From Microcaldota archaeon (GTDB taxonomy: Archaea; Micrarchaeota; Micrarchaeia; Norongarragalinales; Norongarragalinaceae), in contig JACPGT010000011.1 in assembly GCA_016188965.1 (NCBI GenBank), positions 37,632 to 101,631 of the forward strand: 64,000 bases of DNA, written 5' to 3'. The notes below the pieces were generated by a model, which worked only from the letters and a program-made list of their open reading frames with translations, made no database searches and had not been told where the DNA came from. The translations under genes were made by a program, and so were the position numbers. Below, in pieces: positions 59,114-64,000 of this stretch. Numbering within the stretch: the stretch's first letter is position 1; every line of letters begins with the position of its first letter.

Positions 59114-61900
59114 ATGTCTTCCGACCCGGCCAGCTTGCTTCATCCGTCCGTCTTGGAGTTGGCTCGGCACAAGGGCTTTTTGGCATTCACACCGGTCCAG
59201 CGGGAGGCGTTTCCGCGCATCGTCGCGGGGCAGGACGTCCTGTTGATGGCGCCGACGGGTTTTGGAAAGACCGAGGCAGCGGTTTTGCCCATTTTGTCGA
59301 AGCTTGCCCAGTTGAAGGCCGAGGGCGTGGTGCTGGAGGGCGTGCAGGCGTTGTACATCACGCCGCTGCGCGCGCTGAACCGCGACATGGTCGAGCGGCT
59401 TTCCTTCTTTTGCAAGATGTTGGGCCTCACGTTGGGCGTGCGTCACGGGGATACTAGTTCGTACGAGCGGGTCAAGCAGAAACAGCAGCCTCCGCACATC
59501 TTGGTGACGACGCCGGAGAGCCTGGGGGCCTTGTTGGTCGCCGGCATGCGGGATTCGCTGAAAAACGTCCGGTTCGTCGTGGTTGACGAGGTGCATGAGT
59601 TGGCGTATTCCAAGCGTGGCGTGCAGTTGAGTCTGGCGTTGGCGCGCCTGTCGTTGTTGGCCAAATTCCAGACCATCGGCCTGTCCGCGACGGTGGCCAG
59701 CCCGAGGGACGTGGCGGCTTTCTTAGGGCCCAAGGTTGAAATCGTGGATGCTTCGGGGTTGCGCAAGATGCATTTGGAGGTCGTGCGTCCCAAGGAAGGC
59801 GTGGCGTTGGAGGGCATGAGCCGCGAGACGGCTTCTCGCCTGGCGGCGTTGTCCGACTTGGTACGCACGCACAAAAAGACGTTGGTTTTCGTGAATACGC
59901 GGTTCATGGCCGAGGCGCTCGGCGCGCTTTTGCGGCCTCTTTTGGGTGAGGATTTCGCGGTTCATCATTCGTCTCTTTCCAAGGAGGCCCGCTTGGAAGT
60001 GGAGCAGTTGTTCAAGTCCGGCGGTTTGAAGGCCCTAGTCTGCACGTCGTCCTTGGAGTTGGGCATGGACATCGGCGACGTGGATTTGGTGGTGCAGGTC
60101 GGCTCTCCGCGGCAGGTGACGCGTCTGGTGCAGCGGGTGGGCCGTTCGGGTCATAAGCACCATTTGGTTCCCAAGGGCGTCGTGGTGGCGACGGATGATT
60201 TAGACCAGGTGGAGGCCGAGGTGTTGGTGGTTTTGGCGCATGCGCGCCGTTTGGAGCCGCAGGCGTTGCGGAACGGCTGCCTGGACGTGCTGGCGCATCA
60301 AATCGCGGGCCTGGCGCTTGATTTTGGTCGTATCCGGCTACGGGGGGCGGTGGACGTGTTCCGTGCCCGGTCGTATTTGTACCGCGATCTGGATTTGGTG
60401 GCTGCGCGGGCCGTGGTGGACCAACTGTCGTCCGAGGGGTTGGTGGCGTTCGATGGCGACTTCATTGAGCCGAACGCTCGTACGCGGTTCTACTATTACG
60501 AGAACTTGAGCACTATTGCGGATTTGAAGAAGTTCTTTGTCAAGAACGCCGAGGCGAACAAAAACGTTGCCCTGTTAGACGAGGCGTTCGTTTCTAACTA
60601 TCTGCAGGTGGGCGCGGCGTTCATCGCGCGTGGCCGGGCGTGGAAAGTCCTGTCGATGGACGAGGAGGAAATCGTGGTGGAGCCGGCGCGGGACGTCGAA
60701 GCGGCGATTCCGGACTGGGTGGGGGAGGAAATCCCGGTGGAAAAAGGCGTGGCGGCGTTGGTGGCGCAGGCCGTGGCCGGACGGGCTGACGCGGTCATCG
60801 GCAAGGAAAATGAGGGCGGCGGTTCCGCGGCAGGACCCCGCGAGGACGTCACCGCTGCATCTGGGTTGTTTGGTGCTGAGGCTGGCGGCGCAACGGATGC
60901 TGTTGTCGTGCCCGCGGTTGCTTCCGATTCGTTTTCGCGTGCGTTCGTTTCCAAGCAGGCGGCTTTTTTCACTCCGTCAGCCAGCACCCTGGTTGTGGAG
61001 TGTCAGAAGTCGGTGGCTGTCGTGCACGCTTTCTTCGGGCACAAGATCAACGCCGCTTTGGCGCAGTTGTTGGCGGCTTCCTTTGCGGCGCGCGGAAAAG
61101 CGGTGCGGACGCGCGCGTCGGCGTACGGCGTGGTGTTGGAGTTCTCGAAAGCCGCGGACGGCGAGGCGGTGGCCTCCATCCTTCGCTCGCTCAAGGGCGC
61201 CGCTGTGCGGCCAATGTTGGAAAAGCAGTTGCCCGAATCGCCGATGTTCGCCACGCGTTTCGTGCACGTGGCCAAGCGCTTCGGCTTCTTGCGCAAGGAC
61301 CGCGACTATACGGCCGTAAGCGTCAAGCGGCTGGCGGTTTTGATGCGGGAGTCGGTCATCGGCCGCGAAGTGCTGGCCGAATTGTTCTACGACAAGCTGG
61401 ATGCGGTGGGTCTGGAGGAAGCTTTGCCGTCGGCGTCGGTGCGCGTATTAGCTGCGGACCACTGGTCGGCTTTGGCCAAGGCCATGCTGGACGCCGGCGG
61501 GTTTTCCGAGTTGTATGCCGCGTCGGAGCCGACGGAGAAAGTGGTCAAGGCCTTTGAGGAAGACCTGTTGGCCAAGCGGGTGGTGCTGCATTGCGATTTC
61601 TGCAAGCAGCGCTTCTCGCGCCAATTGTCGGCGCTTAAGGAGCCGCTGAAATGCATCCATTGTGATTCGCCGCGGTTGTTTCCGGAAGATTATCTGTCCA
61701 AGCCGGAGCAGGCGCGCGTGGCCGGGCTGGTGTCCAGTTACGGCCGAAAAGCGGTCTTGGCCCTTAGCACGTATGGCGTGGGTCCGGAGGGCGCGGCGCG
61801 CGTCTTGTCGCGGCTGCACAAGACGGATGTTGATTTGTTCTACGACTTGTTGCAGTCGCAGAAGGATTTCATCCGGACGAAGAAGTTCTGGAAGGCATAA
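59114..61900 (+). CDS. lhr: Lhr-type superfamily 2 helicase
   Basis: The protein has 928 residues. Motifs: Q-like FTPVQREAFPRI, Walker A APTGFGKTEAAVLP, Ia ITPLRALNRDM, Ib TTPESL, DEVH in VVVDEVHELAYSKRG, III LSATVAS, IV/V VCTSSLELGMDIGDVDLVVQ, VI QRVGRSGHK. A winged helix and Lhr core follow. The C-terminus has a Cys4 zinc site (CDFCKQRF...CIHCDSPRLF). A low-complexity Gly/Ala insert lies near 560-605. Archaeal Lhr helicases act in DNA repair and recombination. Confidence 0.9.
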   Translation: MSSDPASLLHPSVLELARHKGFLAFTPVQREAFPRIVAGQDVLLMAPTGFGKTEAAVLPILSKLAQLKAEGVVLEGVQALYITPLRALNRDMVERLSFFCKMLGLTLGVRHGDTSSYERVKQKQQPPHILVTTPESLGALLVAGMRDSLKNVRFVVVDEVHELAYSKRGVQLSLALARLSLLAKFQTIGLSATVASPRDVAAFLGPKVEIVDASGLRKMHLEVVRPKEGVALEGMSRETASRLAALSDLVRTHKKTLVFVNTRFMAEALGALLRPLLGEDFAVHHSSLSKEARLEVEQLFKSGGLKALVCTSSLELGMDIGDVDLVVQVGSPRQVTRLVQRVGRSGHKHHLVPKGVVVATDDLDQVEAEVLVVLAHARRLEPQALRNGCLDVLAHQIAGLALDFGRIRLRGAVDVFRARSYLYRDLDLVAARAVVDQLSSEGLVAFDGDFIEPNARTRFYYYENLSTIADLKKFFVKNAEANKNVALLDEAFVSNYLQVGAAFIARGRAWKVLSMDEEEIVVEPARDVEAAIPDWVGEEIPVEKGVAALVAQAVAGRADAVIGKENEGGGSAAGPREDVTAASGLFGAEAGGATDAVVVPAVASDSFSRAFVSKQAAFFTPSASTLVVECQKSVAVVHAFFGHKINAALAQLLAASFAARGKAVRTRASAYGVVLEFSKAADGEAVASILRSLKGAAVRPMLEKQLPESPMFATRFVHVAKRFGFLRKDRDYTAVSVKRLAVLMRESVIGREVLAELFYDKLDAVGLEEALPSASVRVLAADHWSALAKAMLDAGGFSELYAASEPTEKVVKAFEEDLLAKRVVLHCDFCKQRFSRQLSALKEPLKCIHCDSPRLFPEDYLSKPEQARVAGLVSSYGRKAVLALSTYGVGPEGAARVLSRLHKTDVDLFYDLLQSQKDFIRTKKFWKA

Positions 61901-61948
61901 CCGTGCTTTTTGAGGGGTGGTATTGTGTTTGACCTTCGAAACGGTCGG

Positions 61949-62308
61949 TCATTTGTGGACGAGGATTTTCCATCCCGCGTGTTTTCCGCCTTCTTTCAGT
62001 TCTTCGGTATTCACTTTGATGCCGTGTGTCTTGCGGGCTTCGCGTCCCTCGATCAACGCCAGTTGGATGATTCCGGATAGTTTTTCCATGGGTGGCAGGC
62101 GTTGTTTTTTGGCGTCTCCTCGGTTGTAATTCTCGGTTTGTTCGTGCGTGAGCGGGACGTGAAGATGTATTGCGGTCATCCGTCGTGTCGTGAACAGTCC
62201 TCCCAGCCATTTTTTTTCTTGCCATTGTTCGTGGGGTTCCACTCCCCGGAGGCCTTGTTGCTGGAGGTGTAGCTGGATGGCGTCCGCCGCGGCCCGGATT
62301 CTTTTCAT
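61949..62308 (-). CDS. Uncharacterised protein of the Ubl/E2 operon, 119 aa
   Basis: Last gene of the operon; its ATG overlaps the stop of the 45-aa gene (ATGA). The protein begins MKRIRAAADAIQLHLQQQGL, then EKKWLGGLFTTRRMTAIHLH, and ends KHAGWKILVHK. It is small, mixed alpha/beta, with no Cys and so not a RING or zinc protein. No family recognised; operon position suggests a role with the E2. Confidence 0.6.
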   Translation of the reverse strand: MKRIRAAADAIQLHLQQQGLRGVEPHEQWQEKKWLGGLFTTRRMTAIHLHVPLTHEQTENYNRGDAKKQRLPPMEKLSGIIQLALIEGREARKTHGIKVNTEELKEGGKHAGWKILVHK

Positions 62309-62442
62309 TTTTCAGTCCCCGTTTTTTTTCCTGTGTTTTCGCTTTTCGGCCAGGTTTCGATGAATTCGTAATCATTCTCATGCGGAGGCGCGCGTTCTTC
62401 CAACGCCTTTTGGACGACTTTGACGATGGCTGGTTTTTTCAT
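62305..62442 (-). CDS. 45-aa protein of the Ubl/E2 operon
   Basis: Too short for the ORF track. It starts MKKPAIVKVVQKALEERAPP, then an acidic aromatic segment (HENDYEFIETW) and a basic tail. It lies 15 nt after the 137-aa gene and overlaps the 119-aa gene by 4 nt, a strong sign that it is translated. Confidence 0.55.
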   Translation of the reverse strand: MKKPAIVKVVQKALEERAPPHENDYEFIETWPKSENTGKKTGTEK

Positions 62443-62457
62443 GGTGTCTAGTCCGTT

Positions 62458-62871
62458 TCAATTCTGCCAGTTTTTGCGTGCGTCTTCGAGCAAGCCCCGG
62501 GGTTCGGGTTTATCCCAAATCACTTTTCGTGGGAGTACGCCGATAATTTCCAGCCGCTGCCGGATTCGTTCACGGGCCGCTTCGAGGTTTTTATGGCCGG
62601 CGTAGATGTTGGCGGTAAGCGTCATGTGGGCTTCCTTCGGATTAGTTCCAGGCTCTATCCGCAACTGGGTGAGTCCGGCAGGCTTTAATTCGGATTTGAT
62701 TTGTTCCCAGTACGCGCCGGCGCCTTCAGAGTTGGTTCCATCGGGCAGTTCGGCGCGGACGTGCACGATGACCCTTCCCGACGTGAAATGTTCGACCTTC
62801 ACTTCGCGTTGATCGTATCGTATTCTTGCGGTTGACTCCAACTCGGCCAACCGGTTGAAAAACGGAATCAT
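62458..62871 (-). CDS. Uncharacterised protein of the Ubl/E2 operon, 137 aa
   Basis: The start at 62871 (MIPFFNRLAELESTARIRYD) overlaps the E2 stop as ATGA; the longer track ORF is a shadow of E2. It has a strand-rich centre (VKVEHFTSGRVIVHVRAELP, THMTL-like AHMTLTANIY) and a charged C-terminal helix (EAARERIRQRLEIIG). No Cys and no known motif. Tight coupling to E2 suggests a partner subunit. Confidence 0.65.
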   Translation of the reverse strand: MIPFFNRLAELESTARIRYDQREVKVEHFTSGRVIVHVRAELPDGTNSEGAGAYWEQIKSELKPAGLTQLRIEPGTNPKEAHMTLTANIYAGHKNLEAARERIRQRLEIIGVLPRKVIWDKPEPRGLLEDARKNWQN

Positions 62872-63335
62872 AACTTGACCACCCTCGGCCCTTTGGGTAC
62901 GTTTTGTTCCAGTTCGGGGTGTTCCAGGTAGTATCGCGCCGCTTCCTCGTTCAGCGGGCTTTGTGGGTTGGGGTTTTTCAGAAGCTGGTATAGTGCGTTG
63001 ATGACGGAAAGCAGGGTCTGGCCTTCGCTCCATTGGTTGACCAGTTGGATGCAGACGGCGCCGTCTTCGGCCCGGATGTTGGGATGGAAAATGGGAGTCA
63101 GCCAGTAGACCATCAATCCGCCGGGGTAGGGGTAGTCGCGGGTCAGTTCAATCAGGACGGTGTGCTGCGTTCGGGTGTATAGTTGGCCGTTGTCCAGAAA
63201 CTTTCCTGGCGCGTTGGTGAGGCTGACGGTGTACTCCATGCCGTCTTGGGATGCTTCGAAATGGATGCCGGCGGCGGTCAGTTCCCCTGTTTCGCTTTGG
63301 AGGCGTCGTTGGAAGATGGCGTCGGGAAGTCGCAT
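62868..63335 (-). CDS. E2 ubiquitin-conjugating enzyme-like protein
   Basis: From the ATG at 63335 it has 155 residues; a TTG at 63347 is also possible. UBC landmarks in order: TVLIELTRDYPYPGGLMVYW (PxxPP-like strand turn), HPN motif in TPIFHPNIRAEDG, catalytic Cys nine residues later (GAVCIQLV), then Trp in NQWSEGQTLLSVINALYQLL and NPNPQSPLNEEAARYYLEHP, the typical E2 C-terminal helices. It should carry a Ubl as a thioester and pass it to lysine. A TATA-like AAAAATAAG stands upstream in the 88-nt gap after the Ubl gene. Confidence 0.93.
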   Translation of the reverse strand: MRLPDAIFQRRLQSETGELTAAGIHFEASQDGMEYTVSLTNAPGKFLDNGQLYTRTQHTVLIELTRDYPYPGGLMVYWLTPIFHPNIRAEDGAVCIQLVNQWSEGQTLLSVINALYQLLKNPNPQSPLNEEAARYYLEHPELEQNVPKGPRVVKL

Positions 63336-63423
63336 ACGCAAGACCAAGTCGAATGCATGGCTAGGATGATACGCTTATTTTTGTTTTTGCATGTCCGGCG
63401 TGCGCGGCGTAACCGTGTTTTTT

Positions 63424-63666
63424 TCATCCGCCGGTGGGGTCCGGCATGAGCAGCAGGTGGTCGTTTTCCTTGACTCCGGCTTCGCCGATGGTCACGTCGG
63501 GGCCTAGGATGCGGTGGTCGGCCGTGGATAGAACGAAGCGGTCCTTGAGTTTGAGGCTGTCGGACAGCACGTCGAGGATGGATGAGACGGTGAACGCCGG
63601 TTCAACGGCGACGACCACTTCTTTTCCGGACGTGGTGTGGGTGATGGTGATGTTGAATTCAGTCAT
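63424..63666 (-). CDS. Ubiquitin-like modifier ending in Gly-Gly
   Basis: The protein has 80 residues. The beta-grasp pattern is clear: two N-terminal strands (FNITITHTTSGKEVVVAVEP), helix (FTVSSILDVLSDSLKL), strand RFVLSTADHRIL, and the ubiquitin-like TIGEAGVKENDHLLLMPD. It ends PTGG directly at the stop codon, so no processing is needed. Neighbouring E2 argues for protein conjugation over sulfur-carrier function (MoaD/ThiS). The start overlaps the stop of a small upstream frame. Confidence 0.88.
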   Translation of the reverse strand: MTEFNITITHTTSGKEVVVAVEPAFTVSSILDVLSDSLKLKDRFVLSTADHRILGPDVTIGEAGVKENDHLLLMPDPTGG

Positions 63667-63791
63667 GGCAATCGGTAATCGTTGTCACGGCTGCGATTAA
63701 AATCGTTTGGGTAGTCTGGCCGGTGGCTGGGAGCGAAAGGACGACGGTACGTCGTTGTGCGCGTGGTCGTGGCAAGGTCGGTGGATTTCAT
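63663..63791 (-). CDS. Possible 42-aa protein before the Ubl gene
   Basis: The ATG at 63791 has an AAAATACG box about 30 nt upstream and the stop overlaps the Ubl start as ATGA. The peptide is Thr/Arg/Pro-rich (TTTRTTTYRRPFAPSHRPDY) and looks disordered. The same frame stays open back to 63905, where it overlaps the transposase stop. It could be a translated leader or noise. Confidence 0.35.
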   Translation of the reverse strand: MKSTDLATTTRTTTYRRPFAPSHRPDYPNDFNRSRDNDYRLP

Positions 63792-63901
63792 GGCGGAACT
63801 TGCCGGGCAGTAACCCCGCGTATTTTGTTTAATTATCGTTTTGGGTTTTGTGCCGGCTTTGTGTTGTCCGCTTTTAAGGTTCCCTCTACGATTTGAAATG
63901 G

Positions 63902-64000
63902 TCATTTCTTACCCCTCTTTTCCGCATACGCTTGCGCGGGCGTCCGCAAACGCCCGCTGGCAAGCTCCAACGACATGTGCGGACGCACGTCATTGTACCA
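63902..64000 (-). mobile_element. C-terminal end of an integrase-core transposase, truncated by window
   Basis: The last 32 codons read WYNDVRPHMSLELASGRLRT and PAQAYAEKRGKK, the typical end of the rve/IS481- or IS3-type transposase core (YN..RPH.sL...TPaqay). The rest lies beyond the window. It is immediately upstream of the Ubl locus on the same strand. Whether the copy is intact cannot be seen. Confidence 0.7.

Noticed and set aside
63424-63666. Simple MoaD/ThiS sulfur carrier
   Set aside because: The Gly-Gly end alone would allow this, but the tightly linked canonical E2 makes conjugation the better reading; it is kept as the main alternative.
1-64000. CRISPR arrays, rRNA genes, RNase P or SRP RNA
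   Set aside because: No regularly spaced identical repeats and no recognisable conserved RNA cores were found by reading; a covariance-model search would be decisive.

Overview
The window is archaeal chromosomal DNA. Diagnostic genes are the ether-lipid enzymes GGGP synthase and a UbiA-type DGGGP synthase, Cdc6/Orc1, Mre11/Rad50, RPA-like OB proteins, TFE-alpha, aEF1-beta, aTrm56, SRP54, archaeal CCA-adding enzyme, archaeal FAD synthase, ApgM, a PhoU/AbrB regulator, class III signal peptides with a matching A24 prepilin peptidase, and three tRNA genes with bulge-helix-bulge type introns. Many genes have a TTTAAA/TTTATA-like box 23-30 nt before the start codon, which suggests mostly leaderless transcripts. 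Genes are tightly packed and mostly short. I would guess a DPANN-type or deep euryarchaeal genome, but the phylum cannot be fixed without searches.

Layout. 0-5 kb: two surface proteins with class III (pilin-like) signals and Thr/Pro linkers; the first is cut by the window edge. 5-8.2 kb: mre11-rad50. 8.2-16.4 kb: NAD(P)HX repair enzyme, small membrane proteins, an RPA-like protein, GGGP synthase, an AT-rich membrane-protein pair, a DUF4258/MqsA-like toxin-antitoxin pair, an MgtC/DUF4010 transporter-like protein, RtcA and an ACT protein. 16.4-25.8 kb: prepilin peptidase, SRP54, a secretion/pilus ATPase, CCA-adding enzyme, HD phosphohydrolase, the aEF1-beta/FAD synthase/Zn-ribbon group, tRNA-Arg and a YchF/Obg-like GTPase. 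25.8-32.5 kb: MNT/HEPN toxin-antitoxin, Cdc6/Orc1, DGGGP synthase, an OB protein, M42 and M24 peptidases, a SpoIIE-type phosphatase. 32.6-36.7 kb: histone-fold protein, coiled-coil protein, an E1-like (ThiF/MoeB) adenylyltransferase, intron-bearing tRNA-Cys. 36.7-49.7 kb: a rhomboid protease with an inserted coiled coil, tRNA-Lys with intron, aTrm56, TFE, a nuclease gene with a nonsense codon running into an initiator tRNA-Met with an intron at position 9/10, a lysine-only micro-ORF, PRC-barrel, Lrp-like regulator, Zn-ribbon proteins, phosphoglycerate mutase, Na/Ca exchanger. 49.9-54.7 kb: enolase, dCTP deaminase and a PhoU/wHTH operon.

Two regions stand out. First, the strand composition switches around 54.7-57.7 kb: to the left the + strand is A/C-rich, to the right it is G/T-rich, whichever strand is coding. 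The switch falls in a T-rich, nearly gene-free 2.7-kb stretch holding a degenerate ~123-bp tandem repeat, a perfect 25-bp palindrome and copies of a 14-mer (CCGATTAGTGGAAC). Members of this motif family cluster at 51.4-56.7 kb, and two are followed by G-runs, as in archaeal origin recognition boxes. This is a candidate chromosomal replication origin, although Cdc6/Orc1 is encoded 27 kb away.

Second, 61.9-63.7 kb (minus strand) holds a compact eukaryote-like ubiquitin-like conjugation locus: an 80-aa beta-grasp-like protein ending in a bare Gly-Gly, a canonical E2 with HPN motif and catalytic Cys, then three unrecognised small genes coupled by overlaps or short gaps. No E1, RING E3 or JAMM protease is seen beside it. 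The only E1-like gene in the window is at 34.5 kb. A transposase remnant lies just upstream at the window edge.
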